IMG/VR virus record: IMGVR_UViG_3300032268_000293
Span: 1-64,000 of that record
Reading direction: 5' to 3' (one strand)
Source: a virus
DNA length: 64,000 nt
A program made the position numbers and the translations under genes. Every line of letters starts with the position of its first letter. The stretch's first letter is position 1. This document shows positions 7,236 through 15,724 of the stretch, piece by piece. The notes under the pieces are model-generated. The model was not told the origin of the DNA, ran no database searches, and was given only the letters and a program-made list of their open reading frames with translations.

Positions 7236-7262
7236 AAAAAAATAAAGAGGTTTTTCAACCCC
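7236..7262 (-). terminator. Hairpin plus U-run in the ahpC leader (attenuator-like)
   Basis: On the - strand GGGGTT, a GAAA tetraloop and AACCTC form a 6-bp stem (7262-7247) followed by TTTATTTTTTT (7246-7236). It lies between the ahpC promoter and the ahpC ribosome site, beginning within a few bases of the predicted transcript start. It could attenuate ahpCD transcription, stabilise the 5' end, or end upstream transcripts. Confidence 0.55.
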
Positions 7263-7270
7263 ATGTATAT

Positions 7271-7299
7271 ATTTTATAATAGTTTTTATTAAATGTCAA
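7271..7299 (-). promoter_or_regulatory. Sigma70-like promoter of ahpCD
   Basis: TTGACA (7299-7294) is followed after exactly 17 bp by TAAAAT (7276-7271). The rest of the 7218-7328 gap is very AT-rich. The -10 differs from the TATAAT of the other early promoters of this window. Confidence 0.6.
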
Positions 7300-7328
7300 C
7301 CATTTTTTCATTGTATTTTTTTATGGTG

Positions 7329-7979
7329 TCAATAACCTCTTTCAATAAAGAATTGATTACGTAGGTCAATAAAACTGTTGATCCATTGATTTCGTTTCTC
7401 GTGAAATATCAATGGTGGTTCGTTATCAACAGACATTAGAATAACAATATTCGGAATAGAAATACCTGTTCGTTCTTCGAATGCTACTGCATAAGCAGAG
7501 CATTGCATAAAATAGTTATGAATGTCATCGCGACGCTTAACTCTACTTGATGTTTTAAAATCTATGACAGCAAGTTTACCTTCGTACTCTGCGATGCAGT
7601 CAACTGTTCCTGCGACTTGTAGGTGGTCAGAATAGAGTGGAGTTTCAAGGCAGTGTATGTTGTTGACTTTTGTGAGGACTGGTTTGAATGAAGACCAAGT
7701 CTCTGCATCAAATATATCTGGCTCAACATGCTCATTATTAAGATAGGATTCGCAGAGTGAGTGGATTCTTGTTCCACGATTTGCTGCTCTGGTTGATATG
7801 CGGTTGGCTTCTGCTTCTCCGACTCGTTTTCTCCAAGCGATGATTGCTTCTTTGCCAAGCAATCCTGTGACGCTTGTAACGGAGGGATAGCGTTTACCCG
7901 AAGGTGTCTCGTAGAGTCTACCTTCGGGAGTCTCAACACGTTGTATTCGCTGTATATCATGATGTATATGTGTAAACAT
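7329..7979 (-). CDS. PD-(D/E)XK exonuclease (MGME1/RecB-like)
   Basis: 216 residues. The nuclease core reads AGTVDCIAEYEGKLAVIDFKTS with D127, D140 and K142 as metal-binding and catalytic residues; an upstream RGTRIHSLCE motif (about 69-77) is typical of Cas4/MGME1-like exonucleases. Such genes are common in aquatic T4-like phages and are thought to act in host DNA breakdown or recombination. It overlaps the glycosyltransferase stop (TAATG). Confidence 0.85.
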   Translation of the reverse strand: MFTHIHHDIQRIQRVETPEGRLYETPSGKRYPSVTSVTGLLGKEAIIAWRKRVGEAEANRISTRAANRGTRIHSLCESYLNNEHVEPDIFDAETWSSFKPVLTKVNNIHCLETPLYSDHLQVAGTVDCIAEYEGKLAVIDFKTSSRVKRRDDIHNYFMQCSAYAVAFEERTGISIPNIVILMSVDNEPPLIFHEKRNQWINSFIDLRNQFFIERGY

Positions 7980-8692
7980 TATTTCCAGTATTTAGAATAA
8001 TCTAATTTGTTCCAATATTCAGTATTGTTTCTGTTCAAAAAATTTTTAATAAGATACCAAGCCATTCCCGTATATCCCATCTTTTGAAATCTTCTACTAT
8101 CTTGCCCAAAATAATGATTCACTAATTTGAATTTCTTAACATCATATTTTTTTGATAAAAAGAAATCCTCACTAGTTCCATATTTTGCAGGGAATCCACC
8201 ATACTCCTCAAATTTATCTCTTCGTGTGAGCATGTATGCGCCAACAGCAAAAGGAACCCAGTATCCCATTATTCTGTTAATTCCATTAAAAATCATAAAT
8301 CCAATTTGTGCTCTAATATCACCATCATAACATTTGGCGTACAATCCAACCAAATCAAGATCATTATACTCCAACTCTCTAATAGTGTCAATTATAACTG
8401 TGTCTTTAAAAAATCTTACATCACTATCAATGAACAGAATATATGGTGTAGTTACAATTTTCGCACCATTATTTTTTGCGATAGAAACTGGTCCACCCCC
8501 AATAACTTCAACATTCAAATCACCTTTGCTCTCTTCAATAACATGTTTTGTGTTATCCGTAGAGGCATCTGCAATAATAATGCGAGTGTTACCAATATTC
8601 TGTTTCTTTAGGTGTTCGAGTAAATGAGAGATATAATTCTCTTCATTCTTACATGGAACAACTATTGTTATTTTATCCCTCAACAACATCAT
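7979..8692 (-). CDS. Family 2 glycosyltransferase
   Basis: 237 residues with a GT-A fold signature: ITIVVPCKNEENYI at the N-terminus, IIIADASTDNT, and the metal-binding DSD in ILFIDSDVRF. It begins with AAGGAAAAAG upstream of ATG ATG and overlaps the phosphoesterase gene by 20 bp. It transfers a sugar from a nucleotide sugar; the acceptor (DNA base, LPS or virion protein) cannot be told. Pairing with an LpxH-like phosphoesterase hints at envelope glycolipid changes, by context only. Confidence 0.87.
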   Translation of the reverse strand: MMLLRDKITIVVPCKNEENYISHLLEHLKKQNIGNTRIIIADASTDNTKHVIEESKGDLNVEVIGGGPVSIAKNNGAKIVTTPYILFIDSDVRFFKDTVIIDTIRELEYNDLDLVGLYAKCYDGDIRAQIGFMIFNGINRIMGYWVPFAVGAYMLTRRDKFEEYGGFPAKYGTSEDFFLSKKYDVKKFKLVNHYFGQDSRRFQKMGYTGMAWYLIKNFLNRNNTEYWNKLDYSKYWK

Positions 8693-9440
8693 CTTTTTCC
8701 TTCGTCCAGGTAACTATTTCCCAACGACCATCGTAATGTTCAACAAGAGCAGTACAAGACTCAACCCAATCACCATCATTCATATAAATGATGCCATCTA
8801 TTTCTTTAATCTCTGCGTGGTGGATGTGCCCACAAACAACACCATCATATCCTCGTTTCTTGCAATACGCTGCAAGATTTTTCTCAAACTGAAACATAAA
8901 GTCAGACGCTTTCTTAACTCTATGTTTTAAATACTTAGATAATGACCAATAACCAAATCCTAGTTTACGACGAACCCAATTGAAGCGAGAGTTCCAATCA
9001 AGAACTAGGTCGTATAGTTTGTCGCCAAGAAACGCAAGCCATGGCGCAAGACGAGTAATCCCATCAAACAAATCACCATGTGTTACAAGATATCGTTTAC
9101 CATTAACACCCAAATGTTCTGTTTGATTTCGTATTTCAACTAAACCAAACGAAAACCCATAGGGAATCATGGGTCTTAGAAACTCGTCATGGTTTCCTGC
9201 TACGTAAATAACTTTGGTTCCTCTTTTTGCATGTCCAAGTATTCTACGAACAACATTAGTATGACTCTGTTTCCATCGCCATTTATTTTGCTGGATTTTC
9301 CAAGCATCAATTATGTCACCAATAAGATAGAGAGTTTCGCAAGTATTATGTTTTAGAAAATTATTAAGTTTATTTGCTTGACAATCACGAGTACCCAAAT
9401 GAACATCACTTATGAATATCGTTTTGTATGTTTTTTGCAT
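8673..9440 (-). CDS. LpxH-like metallophosphoesterase
   Basis: 255 residues with the complete calcineurin-like metal-site set: FISDVHLGTRD, GDIIDAW, GNHDEF, THGDLFD and GHIHHAE. The overall pattern resembles UDP-2,3-diacylglucosamine diphosphatase (LpxH) relatives of bacteria, which act on lipid A precursors. Substrate assignment is tentative. It is downstream of phoH with abutting ends and overlaps a glycosyltransferase at its 3' end. Confidence 0.85.
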   Translation of the reverse strand: MQKTYKTIFISDVHLGTRDCQANKLNNFLKHNTCETLYLIGDIIDAWKIQQNKWRWKQSHTNVVRRILGHAKRGTKVIYVAGNHDEFLRPMIPYGFSFGLVEIRNQTEHLGVNGKRYLVTHGDLFDGITRLAPWLAFLGDKLYDLVLDWNSRFNWVRRKLGFGYWSLSKYLKHRVKKASDFMFQFEKNLAAYCKKRGYDGVVCGHIHHAEIKEIDGIIYMNDGDWVESCTALVEHYDGRWEIVTWTKEKDDVVEG

Positions 9441-10208
9441 TTATTTGTTTTCTACATAATCTTCAAACTTTAATTTGGCCAAGATATAATCTTTGACTAG
9501 AGATGAACGAACGATATCATCTACTGTAAATTCGATTCGAGTAAATGCCTTCATGTGTTGGGCAATATCGAAGAATTTAAGAATACCACTGACATCGGTC
9601 TTTCTTTTATTTAGATCCGTTTGGCGGTAGTCACCACACCAGATAATTTTAGACATATGACCAACACGAGTCATAACTGTATCAATCTCATCATAGTTTA
9701 AGTTTTGCATCTCGTCAACGATGATGATTGCGTTATCAAACGACATACCACGAATGAATGATGTAGAGATAAACTGAATATGACCTTGTTCTTCTAGACG
9801 ATCCCATGCGTCTTTGCGATCAAATAACTGATGGCAAATTTGACGATATGGTTGTTCATAGATTTCCATTTTCTCACCAACATCTCCTGGAAGATGACCC
9901 ATCTCACGAGATTGAACTGCTGAACGAACAACAATAATCTTATTGAAAGGATTTGATTTATCTAACACTTCTTCAATTGCTTTATATAGAGCAATAAAAG
10001 TTTTACCTGTTCCAGCTACACCATGTAGTGCTACAAAGTAGTCACCACGTTTATATGCATCATAAAATAACTTTTGATTTTCAGTTAATGGCTGGAATGT
10101 TTTTAAATTATCTAATCTGAGTTTTAATTGATTAGAAGCAACTGGTTTTGTTTCGCGCTCGTCATGATGAATTTCTAATATTTTCTTTGCTGCTGAGGTA
10201 CGAGCCAT
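9441..10208 (-). CDS. phoH: PhoH-like P-loop ATPase
   Basis: 255 residues. Walker A is GVAGTGKT (63-70), Walker B AIIIVDEMQNL. This is the single-domain PhoH type abundant in marine and freshwater phages. Bacterial PhoH belongs to the phosphate-starvation regulon; in phages the biochemical role is unsettled, with RNA-related ATPase/helicase activity suggested for the family. It abuts the phosphoesterase by one base. Confidence 0.92.
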   Translation of the reverse strand: MARTSAAKKILEIHHDERETKPVASNQLKLRLDNLKTFQPLTENQKLFYDAYKRGDYFVALHGVAGTGKTFIALYKAIEEVLDKSNPFNKIIVVRSAVQSREMGHLPGDVGEKMEIYEQPYRQICHQLFDRKDAWDRLEEQGHIQFISTSFIRGMSFDNAIIIVDEMQNLNYDEIDTVMTRVGHMSKIIWCGDYRQTDLNKRKTDVSGILKFFDIAQHMKAFTRIEFTVDDIVRSSLVKDYILAKLKFEDYVENK

Positions 10209-10217
10209 TAGAATTCC

Positions 10218-10463
10218 TTATAGTTGTGAAGACGTTTTATTTAATTTGCTACCTGGAGATCTCTCATGTACTTTTTGTAATACCTCCTTAAATCCTGTAT
10301 CCATTTTGCGTACACCAACTCTTACTGGATCACAAATCATTGGCGATTGAATAACAGTTTCTAATTGAGGATTCTGTTCCCTAAACGAGTCTAGTTCAGA
10401 GATTTTCATCATCTTCTCAATTTGTTCACCTGTTTCTTTATTTCTAAAAATGTATGTAGGCAT
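10218..10463 (-). CDS. Small T4-like phage protein, FmdB-like N-terminus
   Basis: 81 residues starting MPTYIFRNKETGEQIEKMM, the start shared by FmdB-type small proteins and by a family of T4-like phage proteins, but without the zinc-binding cysteine pairs (a single Cys in MICDPVRV). The rest is polar with a basic C-terminus. Function unknown. It is placed between phoH and the cupin gene. Confidence 0.7.
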   Translation of the reverse strand: MPTYIFRNKETGEQIEKMMKISELDSFREQNPQLETVIQSPMICDPVRVGVRKMDTGFKEVLQKVHERSPGSKLNKTSSQL

Positions 10464-10468
10464 ATTTT

Positions 10469-11161
10469 TTATTTAGTGATATAAGTTCGGTTTAGCATTG
10501 TATGGTTGTGATCAGTTGGACCCCAATCTCCATCTGGATGAAAAGCCACAACAACCATACTTTCATTATCTGTTCTAAAACGATGCAACTCTCTTTCCTC
10601 GATACAGAACAATGTTCCTGGTGTCAAAAGAATTTCTTTTTCGTTGATCTTATCTTCTTTTAGACAAGCATATCCTTTACCAGAAATAACCATACCCAAA
10701 CGGACACTTGGATGGATGTGATATGATTGATTTACCTGCGGAGGAAAAAACAATGCATTTAAAGATGGATCACCTTGTCTCGGTGGATAAACAAGAAGAC
10801 TATCGCTACAACCATCAATGTAAACAAGACGACCAGAGTCCTCAAGTGGACCACCAACCATGTCCTGTCCCTTAAAACCAATTCTAGTAATGATTGCTAC
10901 TTTACCACTATATCTAATTTCTCGACATCCCAACGACCAGCAAGAAAAATACTGACCAGCAGTTGCGTTCATTCCATTGGGAAGTAAAACATCACCAGAG
11001 AACACATAACCATAGATGTTTGAATACTCATTTGTATAAGTAAATCCTTGATCATAATTCCCACTTATACACTCAGATGCGTCATACATCGCTGCTGTAG
11101 ATGGGTACATCGTATTAGTATAATCAAGCCAAACTTCATCTTGTTTAGAATAAATTTTCAT
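10469..11161 (-). CDS. Cupin-domain protein
   Basis: 230 residues. The second half shows a cupin fold: YHIHPSVRLG (His pair), GMVISGKGYACL, LLTPGTLFCIEERELHRF (Glu/His ligands). The first half (SGDVLLPNGMNATAGQYFS) looks like a second, degenerate cupin. Such proteins bind a metal and act as dioxygenases, isomerases or sugar/small-molecule sensors; no specific substrate can be read. Its ATG overlaps the end of the PP-loop gene, so it belongs to a three-gene set with the next two entries. Confidence 0.7.
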   Translation of the reverse strand: MKIYSKQDEVWLDYTNTMYPSTAAMYDASECISGNYDQGFTYTNEYSNIYGYVFSGDVLLPNGMNATAGQYFSCWSLGCREIRYSGKVAIITRIGFKGQDMVGGPLEDSGRLVYIDGCSDSLLVYPPRQGDPSLNALFFPPQVNQSYHIHPSVRLGMVISGKGYACLKEDKINEKEILLTPGTLFCIEERELHRFRTDNESMVVVAFHPDGDWGPTDHNHTMLNRTYITK

Positions 11162-12342
11162 TTTTTTGCATACTCCGCAAAGGTATTGTTATTTGTAAAG
11201 AATTCATATCCAGGAAATGTTTCGTGGAACTGCATATTTGTGTCAATCGCATAAACTGATTTTTTTTGTATAACGATTTTCGCTAACGAACCCATCTTGA
11301 CTTTTTCTCTGTAGTATTCAGAGTCTTTGTTAAAGTTGTAGATGATTTCTTTGCATGGTTGTTTATAGGTGTTCCATGTGTTACCAATAAGTTTATCCGT
11401 GTTGTTCATTGCCCACAACTGAAAATCTGGTGAAGAGAAAAACATAAAGAAGTTATCTTCTAATCGTATTGTGTTTCTTCTAATACCCTCAACGAATGAT
11501 AGAATCCTTACGTAGACAGATTGCCATTTGAGTGTGAAATTTATCCACCAAAAGTATTGGTAAGGTGTTGTAATAGGAACAGGGGATTTATCAATAACTT
11601 CCTGTAGAATTCTAAAGATTCTATCGCCATCTCTTTCGAATCTACTCAGTTCAGTTTGTTTCGACTTTTCTAAATTAGAATACATCTTTCTTGTAATAAA
11701 GTCTCTAACAATATCATTATTGATTTCAGAAAACAGTTCTTCACTTCCTCGATCGACCATATAAATTCTAGAAACAGCAGAACCAAACAATTGATCATTA
11801 CCCTCTCCAGTTACAACAATGTAATTAGGATGACCAACATAAAATGGAAACTTGTAGCTTACATCAACATGCATGTATTTCTTGATGTAATTATTATAGA
11901 AATTTCTGTTTTCGCAAACACTTCCATCATTCATCAAGACAACGAAATTCTGTTTAAGTTCTCTTTGAGTGCATATCTTCATAAACGCTACAACAATCAG
12001 TGTGCTATCAATACCACCAGAATACATAATAACAATTTTTCTGTTAGATTTAATAGAGAGTTGTAGTAGTTCTTTTGCTCTTTCCTCGCAAATCTGCTCG
12101 AAAGATTTATCTATCTTGTTAAATTCTGGCATAGCAAGAAACGGCAACAGGTGCGTTCTTACAGGTGTTGTGATAATACCAGTTCTATCATGGAGTGTCA
12201 TATTTGCAGCAAAGACATTAAACATGTTAGAGAACAGTTTAATGCCATCAACCTTTTCTTCTAAGTCCCGAAGAACTGTAGAAGCTGATCTGTCGAATAG
12301 GTCTATGCTGTTGTAGAAAACGAGCTCATTAGATTTTTCCAT
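11158..12342 (-). CDS. Asparagine-synthetase-like PP-loop amidotransferase domain protein
   Basis: 394 residues from ATG at 12342; an in-frame TTG at 12363 is an alternative start. The PP-loop IVIMYSGGIDSTLIVV (about residue 108) binds ATP, and VVTGEGNDQLFGSA matches the GEGxDELFGG motif of asparagine synthetase C-terminal domains. The N-terminal glutaminase domain is missing, so ammonia or another nucleophile must come from elsewhere. Related standalone domains make amides, lactams or modified bases. It overlaps both neighbours, which implies joint function with the cupin protein. Product unknown. Confidence 0.75.
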   Translation of the reverse strand: MEKSNELVFYNSIDLFDRSASTVLRDLEEKVDGIKLFSNMFNVFAANMTLHDRTGIITTPVRTHLLPFLAMPEFNKIDKSFEQICEERAKELLQLSIKSNRKIVIMYSGGIDSTLIVVAFMKICTQRELKQNFVVLMNDGSVCENRNFYNNYIKKYMHVDVSYKFPFYVGHPNYIVVTGEGNDQLFGSAVSRIYMVDRGSEELFSEINNDIVRDFITRKMYSNLEKSKQTELSRFERDGDRIFRILQEVIDKSPVPITTPYQYFWWINFTLKWQSVYVRILSFVEGIRRNTIRLEDNFFMFFSSPDFQLWAMNNTDKLIGNTWNTYKQPCKEIIYNFNKDSEYYREKVKMGSLAKIVIQKKSVYAIDTNMQFHETFPGYEFFTNNNTFAEYAKK

Positions 12343-13141
12343 ACAGTCTGCACTCTTTATCAAAATCTTTCATGATAGAAGATATCTTTCTAATATCATA
12401 CTCGTCTTTAATCATTGTTGTGTATTTAATTCTGATATTCTCAGTGTCAGAAAGTTTATGGACATAAGATTTAAACTTGAAAAATATCTCTTGTGCTGCA
12501 TCTGCCAAACTTATGTTTTTAATCAGAGCATAGTCAGTTACAAAAGGATAGATGTGCCTGTTATCTTCAGTAAGTTTTTTCTTGTAAATTTCTTTCGCTT
12601 GTCTGAATTTCTCAAGATAGATCTCAGCTTGAAGTGGAAGGTCTTTATGATGGGGAAGTCTATACGTTGAGATAAACGCATGAATAGTATCAAGAGCAGC
12701 AGATTTTTCCTGCAGTAATTTGAAACGATAAATTCTGGAGATCGAAAGTTCTTCGAAAGTTTTGGCTACTTTATTATCAATTGTGTTGTATTGATACATC
12801 CAACTTTCGGATGTTAAAAACATTCGAGGAAACTGCGTCGCATGAGAAAGATTAAACCATGGTGTGGTGTTTAACATTTCTGTTAAAGCAATAATTGTTG
12901 ATGACCATGTTGACATGCATATAATTCTGCTTGTCTCTGCGTCCATCAAACCATGTAGATTATTCTTAGGATGATAATTGATTGCTAGGGAATGTGGGGT
13001 CAATGATTTATGCACAAGGAAAACTGAGAGTTCATCAATATTCTCATCATAATCGCTTGTTATTTTATCAAAGTTTAATTCTGACAAAACACCAATCATT
13101 TGTTCTCTTGGGTCTACATGATTTACGTCATCAAATTCCAT
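12329..13141 (-). CDS. Unknown protein of the cupin/PP-loop trio
   Basis: 270 residues from ATG at 13141, chosen for AGGAG six bases upstream; an in-frame start nine codons earlier would run into the next gene. No motif is recognised. It is soluble, with an N-terminal mixed alpha/beta part and a helical C-terminal half rich in Lys/Ile. The 14-bp overlap with the PP-loop gene suggests joint translation. It could be the substrate-specific partner of the putative amide-forming enzyme, by context only. Confidence 0.6.
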   Translation of the reverse strand: MEFDDVNHVDPREQMIGVLSELNFDKITSDYDENIDELSVFLVHKSLTPHSLAINYHPKNNLHGLMDAETSRIICMSTWSSTIIALTEMLNTTPWFNLSHATQFPRMFLTSESWMYQYNTIDNKVAKTFEELSISRIYRFKLLQEKSAALDTIHAFISTYRLPHHKDLPLQAEIYLEKFRQAKEIYKKKLTEDNRHIYPFVTDYALIKNISLADAAQEIFFKFKSYVHKLSDTENIRIKYTTMIKDEYDIRKISSIMKDFDKECRLYGKI

Positions 13142-13149
13142 TTTTTCTC

Positions 13150-13701
13150 CTATGCTGAAACGAACCACTCAGGGATATTTCGCTTTGTCCATTTTGCAAA
13201 ATGCTTCTTCTTTTCTATATAGTATTTTTTATACGATGCGATTGAATCTCCTGGAATTTTACAGTCGTCAGGCATCGCAGGTGTTGGTTCAGTAAAAGAA
13301 CCACTTGAAATATTCTTGGGGAAATTATTCTTGAGTATCTGCATAAGACCACTCCTCTCAACACTATGAATCTTACCATAGCGATGTGTGTATTCTACGC
13401 AGGTACATTCTAGAAGTTCTGCGAGCCACATATAGTTTTGCGTATTCGCTCGGCACCAAATTGCAGATGGGTGATTGATGTGAGATGCTTTAAACAAAAT
13501 ATTCTCAAGTTCAAAATCATCAAGTTTCCATCGCTTGATATTTCTTCCGCTCTCTGTTTTACCAAGATACTCTTTTCCATCAAGAATACGGTGAGCAGTA
13601 GAAAGAAGTTGAGCATACTCAAGAATCATCTTAACGACATGTTTGTCAAGATGCATCTCAGAACAAATGCTTGGGGTTTTGTCAAGATAGAATATATTCA
13701 T
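13150..13701 (-). CDS. Conserved phage protein (DKHVVKMILE family)
   Basis: 183 residues. The N-terminal motif CSEMHLDKHVVKMILEYAQLLSTAHR and the C-terminal SYKKYYIEKKKHFAKW...IPEWF pattern belong to a family widespread in tailed phages of several types; I recall it only as hypothetical. The conserved HxxKHxxKM motif with His, Asp and Lys could be a metal or nucleotide site. Start overlaps the HAD gene stop. Function not known. Confidence 0.7.
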   Translation of the reverse strand: MNIFYLDKTPSICSEMHLDKHVVKMILEYAQLLSTAHRILDGKEYLGKTESGRNIKRWKLDDFELENILFKASHINHPSAIWCRANTQNYMWLAELLECTCVEYTHRYGKIHSVERSGLMQILKNNFPKNISSGSFTEPTPAMPDDCKIPGDSIASYKKYYIEKKKHFAKWTKRNIPEWFVSA

Positions 13702-14198
13702 CGTAATGCGTTAACAGCACGTAGTTGTAAAATGATATTGTCGAGTTTCATTAGTGTTTGACGGATAACTGCATCATTGTGTAAAATACCATGCCCACCA
13801 GCAAGAACAAACGGATCAATACAACCAACTGAATCATCAATTAAAATTGATTCTGGTGCTGCATAATTGGCTTTCTCTTGTTTGCTTCTTACAAAATTTG
13901 CTTTGTATGTGATATTATGTTTACGTAACCAAACAAGTTTTTGACGTTTCGCTTCTGCTCCCTGCGCAGGATCAAATGTTCCCATTGATGTAAGCATCTC
14001 AATTTTAATGCCTCTAAGATTCATCACATGAGATAACAGAATATTTGCATTTGGCATTGGATCTAGTTCCTCAAAGATCTTACCGTCCATAACAGCCGAG
14101 CGAAACTTTTTTCGATCCTCTTTGTTAGGATCATATTCTCTGTATGCTTTGTCAAAGTTGGCAACAACACCATCCATGTCAAGGTATAAGGTAATCAT
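13698..14198 (-). CDS. HAD-superfamily 5'(3')-deoxyribonucleotidase
   Basis: 166 residues. HAD motif I LDMDGVVANFD gives the nucleophile and acid/base Asp; MLTSMGT is motif II; the late SILIDDSVGCID supplies the metal-binding Asp pair. The length and motif I match the NT5C-like nucleotidases that dephosphorylate deoxynucleoside monophosphates. It overlaps the MazG-like gene by ATGA, consistent with a nucleotide-metabolism block. Confidence 0.82.
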   Translation of the reverse strand: MITLYLDMDGVVANFDKAYREYDPNKEDRKKFRSAVMDGKIFEELDPMPNANILLSHVMNLRGIKIEMLTSMGTFDPAQGAEAKRQKLVWLRKHNITYKANFVRSKQEKANYAAPESILIDDSVGCIDPFVLAGGHGILHNDAVIRQTLMKLDNIILQLRAVNALR

Positions 14199-14572
14199 TT
14201 TACAAATTTCTCAAAATTAGGTGGCTCCCATCCATCAGGTTTTAGAATTTTCCCATCTTCCCGACGTCTTACTGCTCCAGTTACTAAATCAATCTTTGAA
14301 AGATTTGACTTAGCACCTTCGTCCCATGCTGCCTCGCAGTTCCAACCACGTGCATGCATGTAACCAACGATAACCCAAATCATATCAAAACATGCATCAA
14401 GTTCTTCGGCATCATCAGAAACTGCTTCTGCTTCCCAGAACTCCTCAAACTCTTCACGAATCAAACCTTTATAGAGCTGAGCAAGTTCGGATACTTCAGG
14501 ATCTGGTGTTCTTGGGTATTTCTGCCCACATGCATTCATAAAAACACCAACATCTGTAAATACTTTACTCAT
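14195..14572 (-). CDS. MazG-like nucleotide pyrophosphohydrolase
   Basis: 125 residues, all-alpha NTP-PPase type. Metal-binding helices read EEFEEFWEAE and then ELDACFDMIWVIVGYMHARG with the typical EExxE and ExxD arrangement. The first part PDPEVSELAQLYKGLIREE matches the phosphoribosyl-ATP pyrophosphohydrolase-like phage group. It probably hydrolyses nucleoside triphosphates to monophosphates, either for recycling or to affect host alarmone signals, as argued for phage MazG. Confidence 0.82.
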   Translation of the reverse strand: MSKVFTDVGVFMNACGQKYPRTPDPEVSELAQLYKGLIREEFEEFWEAEAVSDDAEELDACFDMIWVIVGYMHARGWNCEAAWDEGAKSNLSKIDLVTGAVRRREDGKILKPDGWEPPNFEKFVK

Positions 14573-15078
14573 GATTTCATCCCACAGTTTTTGTCATAAC
14601 AAGTATAATTCTGCATTGTTTTTGTGTCAAGTTTACAAACTGGACAAATCGTTTTAGCCAAAGAAGTTACTTCTTCATTTATTGTAAGATTAATATGTTT
14701 GCCTTGTCCTGTCACACTATAATCAACTTTAGATTCAGAAGGATTGACGACAAATTTCTCAGGCATTTTTGTCAATTGGTCTGCTGTCCAGCTGAATGTC
14801 ATTGGTGAAGTAACATCAGGGTTAATCTGATAGTCAGAAATGTCAACGTTGACTGTATCTAGATTAATATGTGAAAAATCAATTTCTTGATCATCTTCAT
14901 ATGTCGTCTCATTATCATTATCATACACAAAATCAAGTTTACCATCGAAGCGATAACCACAACCACGAAGAAAATCTTCAAAGTAGTATACAACATCTTC
15001 TAATTGATCGACTTCAAATTCTACAGTAGTTTCTGGACTACCAAACCCATGTTGTTTTGATTTAAATGTGAATTTCAT
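14569..15078 (-). CDS. Protein with C-terminal zinc ribbon
   Basis: 169 residues. The first 130 are acidic beta-rich sequence without known motif; the end has CPVCKLDTKTMQNYTCYDKNCG, a four-Cys zinc ribbon like those found in many small T4-like phage proteins. Overlap by ATGA with both neighbours. Probably nucleic-acid or protein binding; unknown. Confidence 0.65.
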   Translation of the reverse strand: MKFTFKSKQHGFGSPETTVEFEVDQLEDVVYYFEDFLRGCGYRFDGKLDFVYDNDNETTYEDDQEIDFSHINLDTVNVDISDYQINPDVTSPMTFSWTADQLTKMPEKFVVNPSESKVDYSVTGQGKHINLTINEEVTSLAKTICPVCKLDTKTMQNYTCYDKNCGMKS

Positions 15079-15515
15079 AGTTCTGCTTTCTCACCTTCTT
15101 TTGTAAAAAATACATCAATTTTTTTCTCATCAGACCATGTTTTGCAGTAGTCGTTATCTTCATCGCAAATTTGAATCGCTTCTTCTTCAGTAACTACTCG
15201 ATGAGAAACAATAGTCTCACCAATATGTTCTTGAGAAAATTCTTTCGCTTCATTCATAGTCACAGTATCAAGAGCCCACTCTTTTTTACCAACAGGTACC
15301 TGAACCATGTAACGCATACGAAACTGCGAAACTGTGTCAACAAGAACCCATTCCATATCTTCCTTTAATTTCATAGTCCAGCTTCCATCTTTATTATCTA
15401 ACCACTCAATTATATCTCCTTCTTTCCATTTTGTCAAGTCAAGAATGTCTTGATTTAATGGAAGATAGAGTTCTCCATTTTCATCTTCTTCGATGTTTAT
15501 AATCCAAGATTTCAT
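15075..15515 (-). CDS. AbrB-like small protein
   Basis: 146 residues from ATG at 15515 (ATGA overlap with the upstream stop); an earlier in-frame start would extend into that gene. The N-terminal part ENGELYLPLNQDILDLTKW then KEGDIIEWLDNKDGSW resembles the swapped-hairpin AbrB/SpoVT fold, known from DNA-binding transition regulators and from phage proteins. The C-terminal 80 residues are unassigned. A regulatory role is a guess. Confidence 0.6.
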   Translation of the reverse strand: MKSWIINIEEDENGELYLPLNQDILDLTKWKEGDIIEWLDNKDGSWTMKLKEDMEWVLVDTVSQFRMRYMVQVPVGKKEWALDTVTMNEAKEFSQEHIGETIVSHRVVTEEEAIQICDEDNDYCKTWSDEKKIDVFFTKEGEKAEL

Positions 15516-15724
15516 TGCATCGTTTCTTCTGGCCAAGGGTGATCACGCATCACTTCAAGGAACTCTTGGAATTTTTCTTGTGTTGAGTTTGTTCTAAACT
15601 CTTGGGCAATTACACCAAGAAATACACCAAAGACTTCCATCGGTGTAACATCACCCTCAGAAATAACCTCATCATATAAGGAACGAACCCTTTGGTAAAT
15701 TACTTCGAAATTTTTATCCATCAA
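15512..15724 (-). CDS. Small acidic helical protein
   Basis: 70 residues, predicted largely helical (EVIYQRVRSLYDEVISEGD, EKFQEFLEVMRDHPW). No motif recognised. It overlaps the dCMP deaminase stop by 11 bp and the following gene by ATGA, so it is embedded in the operon and very likely translated. Confidence 0.6.
   Translation of the reverse strand: MMDKNFEVIYQRVRSLYDEVISEGDVTPMEVFGVFLGVIAQEFRTNSTQEKFQEFLEVMRDHPWPEETMQ

Noticed and set aside
10464-10480. CTAAATAA near the end of the cupin gene as a late promoter
   Set aside because: The match is made by the Lys-stop codons of the cupin gene, and its neighbours look early, so coincidence is more likely.
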